In this document: positions 23,800 through 31,145 of the stretch, piece after piece
Numbering within the stretch: the stretch's first letter is position 1
Layout: every line of letters begins with the position of its first letter
Assembly (NCBI GenBank): GCA_963977945.1
Contig: CAXBQO010000003.1
Coordinates: 1 to 31,145 of the forward strand
DNA length: 31,145 nucleotides
Direction of reading: 5' to 3'
DNA from: CALMJB01 sp963977945
GTDB lineage: Bacteria; Actinomycetota; Actinomycetes; Nanopelagicales; Nanopelagicaceae
Position numbers and translations under genes: made by a program
The notes under the pieces: model-generated
The model's database searches: none
Seen by the model: only the letters and a program-made list of their open reading frames with translations
Told to the model about the DNA's origin: nothing

Positions 23800-24351
23800 T
23801 TGTTTAACTCTGAATATTTTGTTGCGATATCTAGGATAAATAATTACCCGGCGATAATCGCAATCGATGGAAATGCCGGCGCAGGAAAAACCACGCTTGC
23901 AACTGAAATTTCGACTAAATTGCTAGATATCGGTAAAAGTTCGCAAATAGTTCACATGGATGATCTATACGAAGGTTGGCAAAATCCGTTTACCGTAAAT
24001 CTGGCAAACCGAGTTATCACTGATGTATTAGAACCCTTTTTACAAAAAATTCAGACTAAATATCAGGTGTTTGATTGGAAACAAAATAAATTTGATTCTG
24101 AAAAACTTTTAAATAAAAGTGATTTTTTAATTTTGGAGGGTGTAGGTAGTGGCCAATCCGCATTCCGAAATTACATTGATTTCTTAATTTGGATAGATAT
24201 AAATCCAGCAGATGGATTAACCAAAGTAATCTCTCGTGATGGCACAAAGAACTCTCAGCAAATGCAGCAATTTTTATTAGATCAAGAGCGACATTTTGCG
24301 TTAGAAAATACCCAAAATGCTTCAGATTGGCAGATCACCAGCGTGCCTTAA
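23800..24351 (+). CDS. P-loop kinase (uridine kinase-like), candidate vitamin kinase
   Basis: 183-residue soluble protein of the uridine-kinase-like P-loop group. Visible are Walker A GNAGAGKT (24-31), HMDDLYEGW with Asp54-Asp55 as likely catalytic acids, FDWKQNKF (about 91-98), a Walker B-like strand LILEGVGSGQ with Glu113, and a lid with Arg146 in ISRDG. Relatives occur widely in actinobacteria without known substrate. The gene lies 3 bases after the riboswitch-controlled transporter, so a thiamine (or related) kinase that drives uptake is a reasonable hypothesis. TTG start; only a weak AGAAG is seen about 14 bases upstream. Nicotinamide riboside or nucleoside kinase are alternatives. Confidence 0.72.
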   Translation: MFNSEYFVAISRINNYPAIIAIDGNAGAGKTTLATEISTKLLDIGKSSQIVHMDDLYEGWQNPFTVNLANRVITDVLEPFLQKIQTKYQVFDWKQNKFDSEKLLNKSDFLILEGVGSGQSAFRNYIDFLIWIDINPADGLTKVISRDGTKNSQQMQQFLLDQERHFALENTQNASDWQITSVP

Positions 24352-24368
24352 ACCTCGCCCCAGAGGTT
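24351..24368 (+). terminator. Possible hairpin between the kinase gene and the PASTA kinase gene
   Basis: AACCTC (24351-24356) and GAGGTT (24363-24368) pair perfectly around a six-base loop, starting at the last base of the kinase stop. No T tract follows, so intrinsic termination would be weak; it may instead protect or mark the end of the riboswitch transcript. Confidence 0.4.
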
Positions 24369-24387
24369 CACTTCTAAAATCACTCTC

Positions 24388-26115
24388 GTGTCAGATTTCA
24401 CTGGTCAGTTAATTGATAATCGCTACCAATTAAAACAATTACTTGCCAGTGGTGGAATGGCCACTATCTATTCTGCAGTTGATACCAGATTAGATCGAGC
24501 GGTCGCGGTAAAAATAATGCACGCTCATCTAGCAAATGATGAAGCGTTTGTCTCTAGATTTATTCGGGAAGCAAAAGCAACTGCTGCACTTTCACATCCA
24601 AATATTGTTTCAATTCTTGACCAAGGTTGGAATCAAGGTGGCCCACCAGCGGTATTTCTAGTAATGGAACTAGTTGAAGGCAGTACGTTACGAGATTTAC
24701 TTAACAATCAGGGAAAGTTAAGTGTCGAACAAACTCTGCAAATTATTTCGGCAGTAGTAAGTGCGCTTTCAGCTGCTCACCAAAAAGGAATAATTCATCG
24801 AGACATAAAACCTGAAAATATTTTGATTTCAAATGATGGTCGAATTAAAGTGGCTGATTTTGGATTAGCCCGCGGTGAATTAATTGGCCAAACACTGACG
24901 GCGGAATCTTCAGTAATTCTCGGCAGTGTTAGTTATCTATCCCCCGAGCAAGTCCAACGCGGGGTCGCAGATGCCAGAAGCGACATTTATGCAGTTGGCG
25001 TGATGTTGTTTGAAATGCTCACTGGACAAAAACCATATGAAGGCGAATCCCCAATTCAAATTGCTTATAAGCATGTAAACGAGCGAATCCCCAATGTTCA
25101 AACTATCAGAGCAGAAACACCGACAGATTTAGCCGAGTTAATCTTTGTATCAACTGCACCAAATGCTGATGATCGACCAAAAGATGCAACTGAATTTGCT
25201 GCAATCATTAGACAACTGCAAATAAAACTAGATCCAAAACGTAGACAGATGTCCTTGGAATTAGATTTGCCTCCACAAGCCACCAATATTTCCAAACCAG
25301 GAAAACCTCGTCGCAAAGTGAGTGTGGCTAGTGCATTTGAAAATATAAAAGAGCGCACAAATTCTGGCGGAATTAAACGACTAGAAAAATCAATCAATCA
25401 AAGTTCGCAAATAAGAGAAGTCAGTACTCAAACAAAACGCAAAACTTCTAAACGGGTATTACGAAATAGAGTTATAGCGCTAACAATCGTAATTGTTTTG
25501 GCAGTTAGCGGATTTCAAGTATTTGGTGGAAAAAAAGTTCAACTTCCATCTATTGTGGGAATGACTGAAGAAGATGTAAAACAAACTTTTTCTGAATTAA
25601 ATCTTAATTACAAAGTTAGCCAAGAGATTTTTAGTGAGGATGTTCCAGCTGGAAAAGTATTAACTAGTGACCCCAGTGGTGGTGCAAAAGTTAAAGTGGG
25701 ATCAACAGTGGAATTAACCCTTTCAAAAGGTTCAGATCTAGCAATCATTCCATCTGTTGTCGGGCTGTCGGTAGAAGAGGCGACTACAAAATTAAGTGAA
25801 GCCAGATTAAATATTGGCCAAACGCTTACTGTATTTAGCGAAAAAGCCACGGCTGGATTAGTCGCCGGTACCGATCCGGCGAGCGGAAAAACTATTAAGC
25901 CAAATTCCACAATAACTTTATTGATTAGCAAGGGAAGCAATTTGGTTTTGGTGCCAAATGTGATGGCAAAAACCACTAAACAGGCAACTGCAGATCTAAA
26001 AGCGCTGGGATTAAAGTGGGTTATTAAAGGTAGCGGAACAAAGGTAAAAAATATTTCTCCAAAAGAAGGCACGCAAGTTAAACGTGGTAGCACAATCACT
26101 TTAACGGTGGGCTAA
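24388..26115 (+). CDS. PASTA-domain serine/threonine protein kinase (PknB/PknL type)
   Basis: 575-residue membrane kinase. The Hanks kinase domain (about 13-270) has a glycine loop with ASGGMATIY, catalytic Lys42, HRD at 137-139, DFG at 157-159 and SVSYLSPEQ. A basic linker leads to one membrane helix (about 362-378), then three extracytoplasmic PASTA repeats (about 383-450, 451-518, 519-575). PASTA repeats sense muropeptides or lipid II, and such kinases regulate growth and division. Position between the polyprenyl synthase and DAHP synthase genes matches M. tuberculosis pknL (recalled), so orthology to PknL is likely. GTG start, with TAAAAT (24375-24380) seven bases before it, suggesting its own leaderless promoter. 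Confidence 0.93.
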   Translation: MSDFTGQLIDNRYQLKQLLASGGMATIYSAVDTRLDRAVAVKIMHAHLANDEAFVSRFIREAKATAALSHPNIVSILDQGWNQGGPPAVFLVMELVEGSTLRDLLNNQGKLSVEQTLQIISAVVSALSAAHQKGIIHRDIKPENILISNDGRIKVADFGLARGELIGQTLTAESSVILGSVSYLSPEQVQRGVADARSDIYAVGVMLFEMLTGQKPYEGESPIQIAYKHVNERIPNVQTIRAETPTDLAELIFVSTAPNADDRPKDATEFAAIIRQLQIKLDPKRRQMSLELDLPPQATNISKPGKPRRKVSVASAFENIKERTNSGGIKRLEKSINQSSQIREVSTQTKRKTSKRVLRNRVIALTIVIVLAVSGFQVFGGKKVQLPSIVGMTEEDVKQTFSELNLNYKVSQEIFSEDVPAGKVLTSDPSGGAKVKVGSTVELTLSKGSDLAIIPSVVGLSVEEATTKLSEARLNIGQTLTVFSEKATAGLVAGTDPASGKTIKPNSTITLLISKGSNLVLVPNVMAKTTKQATADLKALGLKWVIKGSGTKVKNISPKEGTQVKRGSTITLTVG

Positions 26116-26116
26116 A

Positions 26117-26995
26117 TTGGCAAAAACAGTTTCGGCGAGAAAAAATTTGCCTCGTATTGGCGCGCACGTGCCAACTTCAGGTGGCATGGCAAAACGTTCA
26201 ATTGAATACGCATTAACTATTAAAGCTGAAGCAATACAAGTTTTTGCATCCAGTCCAAGAACTTGGGCGCAAGCTAAGCCAAATCCAGAAGCAGATGCTG
26301 CATTTATTGAAAAAGCGAATGAGCTAGATATCCAAACTTATGTTCACGCACCGTTTCTGATTAATCTCGGATCACCAACCGCAGCCACATATGAAAATTC
26401 ATTGGAGTCAACAAGTTATTCACTAAGACGTGGTCGAGAAATTGGTGCGCTCGGAGTAGTAATTCACACTGGTTCTGCAGTTGATCCAAACTTTGAAAAA
26501 CAAGCTTGGCAACAAATTAAACGTGGAGTCATGCCAATTCTTGAAAAATTAAAAGATAAAGATCCATGGTTATTGTTGGAACCAACTGCCGGACAAGGTC
26601 AATCACTAGTTAAGAAATTAGATGATTTAATTAAATATTTTGATTGTCTGGAATGGCACCCAAAACTTGGTGTTTGCATGGACACCTGTCACGTATTTGC
26701 AGCCGGTCACGACATCAAGAAAAAAGGCGGTATGACCGAGACGGTAGATTTATTAGTCAAACTTGTTAAAAAAGAACGAATCAAATTAATTCACGTAAAT
26801 GATTCAATGGATGTGTGTGGTGCATTAAAAGATAGACATCAAAACTTAGGTAAAGGTGAAATTGGAAAAGCCGCATTTGATGAGATGATGCAACATCCAG
26901 ATCTTTTTTCAACCCCAATGATTTTAGAAACACCCGGAGAAGAGCCAGAACATGGCAGTGAAGTTGCGATGCTGAAAACTTTCCGTGACAAATAA
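26117..26995 (+). CDS. nfo: Endonuclease IV (AP endonuclease)
   Basis: 292-residue Zn-dependent TIM-barrel enzyme that cuts DNA at abasic sites in base-excision repair. Metal-ligand motifs of the family are visible: IGAHVPTSGG (about 13-22), YVHAPFLINLGSP (about 75-87), VVIHTGS (about 114-120), LLLEPTAGQG, GVCMDTCHVFAAGHD (about 190-204), LIHVNDS and MILETPG. TTG is the probable start, one base after the PASTA kinase stop, implying co-transcription. Together with ogt and the dnaE2-dinB operon, this window is rich in repair genes. Confidence 0.95.
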   Translation: MAKTVSARKNLPRIGAHVPTSGGMAKRSIEYALTIKAEAIQVFASSPRTWAQAKPNPEADAAFIEKANELDIQTYVHAPFLINLGSPTAATYENSLESTSYSLRRGREIGALGVVIHTGSAVDPNFEKQAWQQIKRGVMPILEKLKDKDPWLLLEPTAGQGQSLVKKLDDLIKYFDCLEWHPKLGVCMDTCHVFAAGHDIKKKGGMTETVDLLVKLVKKERIKLIHVNDSMDVCGALKDRHQNLGKGEIGKAAFDEMMQHPDLFSTPMILETPGEEPEHGSEVAMLKTFRDK

Positions 26996-27896
26996 CCAAC
27001 CAGCTGGTTCAAGCAACACAAAACCTCATCAAGAAACAGTTTTGCCATATTTTGCCATCACTCTTGCCGCGGCGGTTTGGGGTGGCTCTTTTGTATTTAT
27101 GAAAGATTCATTAGAAAAACAAAATGTATTTTCATTTTTAGCAATTAGGTTTGCTATCGCAGCACTACTGATGTTGATGTATCGCCCCAAAGCTCTCGTG
27201 GGATTAAATCAAAAATTTATTATGCGTGGCGCAATCGCAGGTTCAATTTTGGCGTTGGGATACATTTTGCAAAGTATTGGTTTAACCAAAACCACGGTTT
27301 CAAATACCGGATTCATTACCGGGCTTTACTTAGTTTTCACTCCACTTATTAGTGCAATCGCAATTCGTAAACCAATCAAAAGATGGCATTTGGTTGCAGT
27401 TATTTTTGCAACGACTGGATTATTTTTAATTTCTTTTAATGGCTGGCGATTAGGTTATGGCGAGACATTGGTTTTAATTTCAGCGGCCGTCTATGGCGCA
27501 CACATTGTGGTTCTGGGTGAATGGAGCGATGGCAGTAATACATACGCCCTAGCTTTAATCCAAATTATGACCACCGCAATCATTTGTTCTATTTCCGCAG
27601 TTTTTGTTGGCTTTGAATGGGTACCTGATGGTTCGGTTTGGGTTTCAATTTTATTTACCGCAGTGCTTGCAACTTTCTTTGCTTTCTTAGTCCAAACTTG
27701 GTCGCAATCTTTTATGCACGCCACCGCAGCCGCAGTTTTATTCGCAACCGAGACGCCTTTCGCCGTTCTCTTTGGACTTATATTTCATAATGATCCGATG
27801 ACAATTCGAATTGCCATTGGGGGTTTATTGATTATGACGGCGATGTTCCTAGTAATTTGGTCGGATAATCGCCGCAGTGCCAAACTCTCCCAATGA
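26985..27896 (+). CDS. EamA/DMT-family permease
   Basis: 303-residue inner-membrane protein with ten predicted helices in two EamA repeats (about 24-150 and 165-290). Repeat marks are AAAVWGGSFVFMK (about 29-41) and FLVQTWSQSFMHATAAAVLFATETPFAVLFG in the second half (in pieces). Family members export amino acids or other metabolites; the substrate is unknown. The GTG start lies 11 bases inside the nfo gene and its stop overlaps the next start as ATGA, so it is coupled on both sides. Its neighbour is a threonine aldolase, so amino acid export is conceivable. Confidence 0.88.
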   Translation: MTNNQPAGSSNTKPHQETVLPYFAITLAAAVWGGSFVFMKDSLEKQNVFSFLAIRFAIAALLMLMYRPKALVGLNQKFIMRGAIAGSILALGYILQSIGLTKTTVSNTGFITGLYLVFTPLISAIAIRKPIKRWHLVAVIFATTGLFLISFNGWRLGYGETLVLISAAVYGAHIVVLGEWSDGSNTYALALIQIMTTAIICSISAVFVGFEWVPDGSVWVSILFTAVLATFFAFLVQTWSQSFMHATAAAVLFATETPFAVLFGLIFHNDPMTIRIAIGGLLIMTAMFLVIWSDNRRSAKLSQ

Positions 27897-28954
27897 GTGA
27901 AGCCAAAGATTTAATTGATCTTCGATCGGACACCGTAACTAAACCAAGCGCGCAGATGCGGGCGGCAATTTCTGCAGCCGAAGTTGGTGATGATGTTTAT
28001 GGAGAAGATCCAAGTGTTAATTTATTGGAAAAAAAGATTGCCCAAATGTTTGGCAAAGAGGCAGCGCTTTTTACTCCAACAGGTTCGTTGGCAAACCAAC
28101 TTTGCATTCGCACACTTGTAAAACCCGGCGAAGAATTACTAACTGAAACTTCTTCACACATTGCTCGCGCTGAACTTGGCGCCGCTGCTGTCTTTAGTGG
28201 AATAACAACTAGGACTTGGCCATCAGCACGTGGAGTACTAAAAGCGGAAGAGCCACTTGCAATAGCGCATCCAGATGCCGGACCTTATTTAGTTTCTACA
28301 ACTGCGGTAGCAATTGAAAACACTCACAATTTTGGCGGTGGCAGTGTGCAGCCAATTGCAGAAATAAAGAAACTTAGAGCCGCTACTAAATCTATGAATG
28401 TGGCGATGCATCTTGATGGCGCGAGAATTTGGAATGCCCACGTTGCGACCAAAGTTTCATTTACCGAATATGGTGAAAATTTCGACACAATAAGTGTTTG
28501 CTTATCAAAAGGTTTAGGTGCGCCCGCTGGATCATTAATGATTTCCACCGCTGAGCGTGTTGCAAGCGCAAGAATTTGGCGAAAAAGATATGGCGCCGGC
28601 TTGCGGCAGGTGGGAATTTTGGCAGCCGCTGGAATTTATGCGTTAGATAACAATCTTAAATATTTAGAAAATGATCATAAAAGAGCAAAACAGATTGCTC
28701 AAGCGGTGGCAAAAGTTGCACCAAAAGTTATTAATCCAGACCATGTTGAGACAAATATTGTGGCGCTAGATTTAAATTCAACCACTCTTACTGCAGCAAA
28801 ACTTTCAGAGGAACTTAAAGCTGAAGGTATTTTGGCGGGAGCCCTTGGTCCTAAATTTTTACGATTGGTTACCCATATGGATCTAAATGACAATCAAATT
28901 GCAAAAGTCATTGAGGTATTACCAAAACTAATTCAGCGCGCCCTCGTGTCTTAA
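27893..28954 (+). CDS. ltaE: Low-specificity L-threonine aldolase
   Basis: 353-residue PLP enzyme of fold type I that splits threonine or allo-threonine to glycine and acetaldehyde. Visible are LIDLRSDTVTKP (about 7-18), DDVYGEDPSV (about 33-42), FTPTGSLANQ (about 60-69), HLDGARIWNA (about 166-175) and the PLP lysine Lys206 in CLSKGLGAPAGS. The start overlaps the EamA stop by 4 bases. The 3' end overlaps the convergent ogt gene by 27 bases. Confidence 0.94.
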   Translation: MSEAKDLIDLRSDTVTKPSAQMRAAISAAEVGDDVYGEDPSVNLLEKKIAQMFGKEAALFTPTGSLANQLCIRTLVKPGEELLTETSSHIARAELGAAAVFSGITTRTWPSARGVLKAEEPLAIAHPDAGPYLVSTTAVAIENTHNFGGGSVQPIAEIKKLRAATKSMNVAMHLDGARIWNAHVATKVSFTEYGENFDTISVCLSKGLGAPAGSLMISTAERVASARIWRKRYGAGLRQVGILAAAGIYALDNNLKYLENDHKRAKQIAQAVAKVAPKVINPDHVETNIVALDLNSTTLTAAKLSEELKAEGILAGALGPKFLRLVTHMDLNDNQIAKVIEVLPKLIQRALVS

Positions 28955-29422
28955 CAACCACTCTTTTATTTTCACGCCATATCCATAATTTCCAATTGCT
29001 CCCCCGGTTTTAGTAATCCGGTGGCAGGGAATTATTGGCGCAATTAAATTTGCTCCACAAGCGGTACCGGCAGCGCGAACCGCTTCGGCATTTCCTGCGC
29101 GTTTTGCCAACTCAGAGTATGTCCAAGTTTTTCCCGCAGGAATTTTGCGCATCTGTCGCCAAATAGATTGGTAAAAACTCGTACCCGGCTGTCTAACTTC
29201 GATTGCATTTATTGCGGAAAAATCACCGTCAAAGTAATCAGAAATTAACTCACTTACCTTTGGAATTGATTTAACCTCTTTAAATTGCAGTAAGGCATCA
29301 GCTGCATCCAAACGTTTATGAAGGTTTGAGTAACTTGAAAAGCCGGCTGCTAATAACACCGAATCATTTGCGATTAAAAATAAGTCGCCAACCGGAGTTG
29401 TGATTTTGCTACGGGAAAGCAC
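28928..29422 (-). CDS. ogt: Methylated-DNA--protein-cysteine methyltransferase
   Basis: 164-residue suicide repair protein removing alkyl groups from O6 of guanine. The acceptor Cys133 lies in IIPCHRI, with the following GGAIGNYGYG and RHEG conserved. The DNA-binding part includes IPAGKTWTYSELAKRAG and the arginine-finger segment AVRAAGTACGAN. The GTG at 29422 is the best start by length; the AGAGG just before it is very close, so the start is somewhat uncertain. The last 27 bases overlap ltaE on the other strand. Confidence 0.93.
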   Translation of the reverse strand: MLSRSKITTPVGDLFLIANDSVLLAAGFSSYSNLHKRLDAADALLQFKEVKSIPKVSELISDYFDGDFSAINAIEVRQPGTSFYQSIWRQMRKIPAGKTWTYSELAKRAGNAEAVRAAGTACGANLIAPIIPCHRITKTGGAIGNYGYGVKIKEWLLRHEGALN

Positions 29423-29476
29423 CCTCTGAGCATATGCCTGATTTGCAGTTATTAAAACGAGATTTTTTAATAATTT

Positions 29477-30820
29477 TTAGCGATCGCGCAACATCTCGGC
29501 GACTAAAAATGCCAGTTCTAGAGATTGCGTGTGATTAAGACGTGGGTCGCAAGCGGTTTCATAACGAGTGGCTAAATCTTCGTGAGATATCTGATCGCCA
29601 CCACCAACGCACTCGGTGACATCGTCGCCAGTTAATTCAATGTGTATTCCGCCAGGATGTGTTCCAAGTTGTTTATGTACTGCAAAGAATCCTTCAACCT
29701 CTGCCAGCACATCTTCAAACTTTCTAGTCTTAAACCCACTCGGAGCTTCATAAGTATTTCCATGCATCGGATCACAGACCCACAAAACTTTTTTACCGGA
29801 TTTTTCTACCGCTTTAACAAGTGGCGGAAGTTTCTCTTTCACTAGGTTGGCACCCATTCGAGTAATAAAGGTCAGTCTGCCTGGCTCATCATTTGGATTT
29901 AATACTTTAAGTAAATCTAAAACTTCTTTTTCAGTTGTTTTTGGTCCAAGTTTGACGCCAATTGGATTCGAAATCTTTTTAGCAAAATCAATGTGAGCAC
30001 CATCTAATTGCCGAGTGCGTTCTCCTATCCAAACAAAGTGTCCAGAGACATCGTAAGGATTCTCAGTTCGAGAATCGATTCTGGTTAAAGCCTTTTCATA
30101 TTCCAGAATTAATGCTTCATGACTTGCATAAAAATCTACGGTTTTAAAACTTTCTGGATCAACACCGGCAGATGACATGAATTGAATTGCTCGACCAATT
30201 TCATCAGCCATTTTTTCATAGCGCTCACTGAACCTCGCGTCAGATGCGAATCCTTTGTTCCATTCATGAACTCGGCGCAAATCTGCAAAACCACCTTGAG
30301 TAAAAGCACGAGCAAGATTTAGCGTGGCAGCAGAGGTGTGATAAACCTGAACTAATCTGGCTGGATTTGGTTTGCGAGCAACTTCAGAAAACTCTAAATC
30401 ATTTACCGCATCGCCTCGGTATGCCGGTAATTTAATTCCATCTCGGGTTTCAAAATCATTTGATCTTGGCTTAGCAAATTGCCCAGCCATTCTGCCAACT
30501 TTGATCACTGGCAAACTAGAAAAATATTGTAAAACTGCAGCCATCTGCAAAATAGTTTTAATTCGATTACGAATTGAGTCTGCTGTTGCAGCCGCAAATG
30601 TTTCAGCGCAATCACCACCCTGCAACCAAAATGCTTTACCATCGGCAGCTTCGGCAATTTTAGATTTCAAATTGTCACACTCGCCTGCAAAAACCAAAGG
30701 TGGAAAAGTTTTTAAAGTAGCAACAGCATCAGCTAATGCTTTTTTATCTGGCCATTCTGGTTGTTGAGCAACCGGCAATGCGGCATCAAATAATTGATCT
30801 AGCTTTGAATTAATTGCCAT
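29477..30820 (-). CDS. Class II 3-deoxy-7-phosphoheptulonate (DAHP) synthase
   Basis: 447-residue plant/mycobacterial-type enzyme condensing phosphoenolpyruvate and erythrose 4-phosphate, the first step to aromatic amino acids. Visible are the metal Cys in WLQGGDCAETF (about 65-75), VGRMAGQFAKPRS (about 107-119), VWIGERTRQLDGAH (about 268-281), GVKLGP, DPMHGNTY (about 349-356) and IELTGDDVTECVGG (about 397-410). The class is firm. Position near pknL matches mycobacterial aroG. The ATG at 30820 has no Shine-Dalgarno; TAAACT lies exactly six bases upstream, a leaderless arrangement. Confidence 0.95.
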   Translation of the reverse strand: MAINSKLDQLFDAALPVAQQPEWPDKKALADAVATLKTFPPLVFAGECDNLKSKIAEAADGKAFWLQGGDCAETFAAATADSIRNRIKTILQMAAVLQYFSSLPVIKVGRMAGQFAKPRSNDFETRDGIKLPAYRGDAVNDLEFSEVARKPNPARLVQVYHTSAATLNLARAFTQGGFADLRRVHEWNKGFASDARFSERYEKMADEIGRAIQFMSSAGVDPESFKTVDFYASHEALILEYEKALTRIDSRTENPYDVSGHFVWIGERTRQLDGAHIDFAKKISNPIGVKLGPKTTEKEVLDLLKVLNPNDEPGRLTFITRMGANLVKEKLPPLVKAVEKSGKKVLWVCDPMHGNTYEAPSGFKTRKFEDVLAEVEGFFAVHKQLGTHPGGIHIELTGDDVTECVGGGDQISHEDLATRYETACDPRLNHTQSLELAFLVAEMLRDR

Positions 30821-30826
30821 GGGGAA

Positions 30827-30832
30827 AGTTTA
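30827..30832 (-). promoter_or_regulatory. -10 element of the DAHP synthase gene, leaderless type
   Basis: TAAACT on the minus strand, followed by six bases and the ATG at 30820. No convincing -35 is seen, so this is a partial promoter call. A short hairpin ACGGC/GCCGT lies just upstream, between pfkA and this gene. Confidence 0.45.
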
Positions 30833-30860
30833 AGTAATTGACGGCAATCGCCGTTTGAAA

Positions 30861-31145
30861 TTACCCGAAGAAGATCTCAGCTTCTTTGTAAAGGGCAGGA
30901 TCTACGGTTTTTAATTTCTCGGTGGCCGATGCAAGTGGCACACGTTCGATCTTGGTGCCGTGCAGTGCCACCATTTTGCCCCAGTCACCATCTTTAGCAG
31001 CGGTAATCGCATGTAAACCAAATCTTGTTGCTAAGACTCGATCAAAAGCAGTTGGAGTTCCACCACGTTGAATGTGACCAAGCACTGAAGTGCGTGCTTC
31101 AAATCCAGTTTTTGCCTCAATTTGTTTTGCCAACCAATCACCAAT
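30861..31145 (-). CDS. pfkA: 6-phosphofructokinase, C-terminal part (gene runs off the window)
   Basis: About 94 C-terminal residues of a phosphofructokinase; the 5' part lies beyond the window. The diagnostic block SVLGHIQRGGTPTAFDRVLATRFG, here given in pieces (SVLGHIQRGG, TPTAFDRVLATRFG), includes the His and Arg that contact the sugar phosphate. The protein ends in EIFFG. ATP versus pyrophosphate dependence is decided by N-terminal residues not visible here. It is upstream of the DAHP synthase gene on the same strand with a 40-base gap. Confidence 0.93.
   Translation of the reverse strand: MGDWLAKQIEAKTGFEARTSVLGHIQRGGTPTAFDRVLATRFGLHAITAAKDGDWGKMVALHGTKIERVPLASATEKLKTVDPALYKEAEIFFG

Noticed and set aside
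25608..26099. A 163-codon open frame antisense to the PASTA region
   Set aside because: It lacks any family likeness and mirrors the codon pattern of the real kinase gene on the plus strand.
29449..29478. AT-rich 9-base inverted repeat with T tract resembling a plus-strand terminator
   Set aside because: No plus-strand gene reads into it, it contains only A/T pairs, and it overlaps the DAHP synthase stop.
1..31145. CRISPR arrays, tRNA or rRNA genes, prophage or IS elements
   Set aside because: No regularly spaced repeats, tRNA-like T-loops, integrases or transposases were seen on either strand.

Overview
The window looks like a chromosomal segment of a streamlined, low-GC (about 40% by eye) free-living actinobacterium. 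The gene content is clearly actinobacterial: a mraZ-rsmH-ftsL-ftsI cluster, DUF3040, DUF6504, a PASTA kinase of the PknB/PknL type, class II DAHP synthase, and split lycopene cyclase CrtYc/CrtYd. Intergenic gaps are tiny, stop/start overlaps are many, and GTG/TTG starts are common. A freshwater acI-type organism (Nanopelagicales, e.g. Planktophila-like) fits best, but that is inference. The backbone order (mraZ/rsmH/ftsL/ftsI, DUF3040, metF, polyprenyl synthase, PASTA kinase, DAHP synthase) matches, from memory, the M. tuberculosis region around Rv2163c-Rv2178c, so this is an ancestral neighbourhood with accessory modules inserted.

Layout. (1) 1-3630, minus: ftsI (cut by the window edge), ftsL, rsmH and mraZ, with an upstream array of MraZ-type boxes at a 20-bp period and a long-stem structured RNA between mraZ and rsmH. 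(2) 3878-9223, minus: a DUF3040 membrane protein, then an SOS operon DUF6504-dnaE2-dinB with a perfect LexA palindrome at its promoter. (3) 9407-17435, plus: doxX, then a tight run of tauE/safE, ybaK-like, SulP, alpha/beta hydrolase, and four carotenoid end-group genes (crtA-like, cruF-like, cruG-like, crtD-like). (4) 17432-18923, minus: metF and a CDP-alcohol phosphatidyltransferase. (5) 18949-22478, plus: crtE-crtI-crtB; 22481-23115, minus: crtYc-crtYd. (6) 23150-24351, plus: a TPP riboswitch, a PnuC-family (PnuT-like) thiamine transporter and a P-loop kinase. (7) 24388-28954, plus: PASTA kinase, endonuclease IV, EamA transporter, threonine aldolase. (8) 28928-31145, minus: ogt, DAHP synthase and the 3' end of pfkA.

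How they work together. crtE/B/I make lycopene, CrtYc/Yd can cyclise one or both ends, and the CruF/CrtD/CruG/CrtA-like set can hydrate, desaturate, oxygenate and glycosylate an open end, so a monocyclic carotenoid glycoside is a reasonable predicted product. The TPP riboswitch hides the ribosome binding site of the transporter in its closing stem, and the kinase gene that follows is a candidate thiamine-trapping enzyme. Several genes (DUF3040, crtE, crtYc, aroG) have a -10-like hexamer exactly six bases before the start codon, indicating leaderless mRNAs. No tRNA, rRNA, IS element or CRISPR array was seen, and no gene-free stretch exceeds 300 bases.
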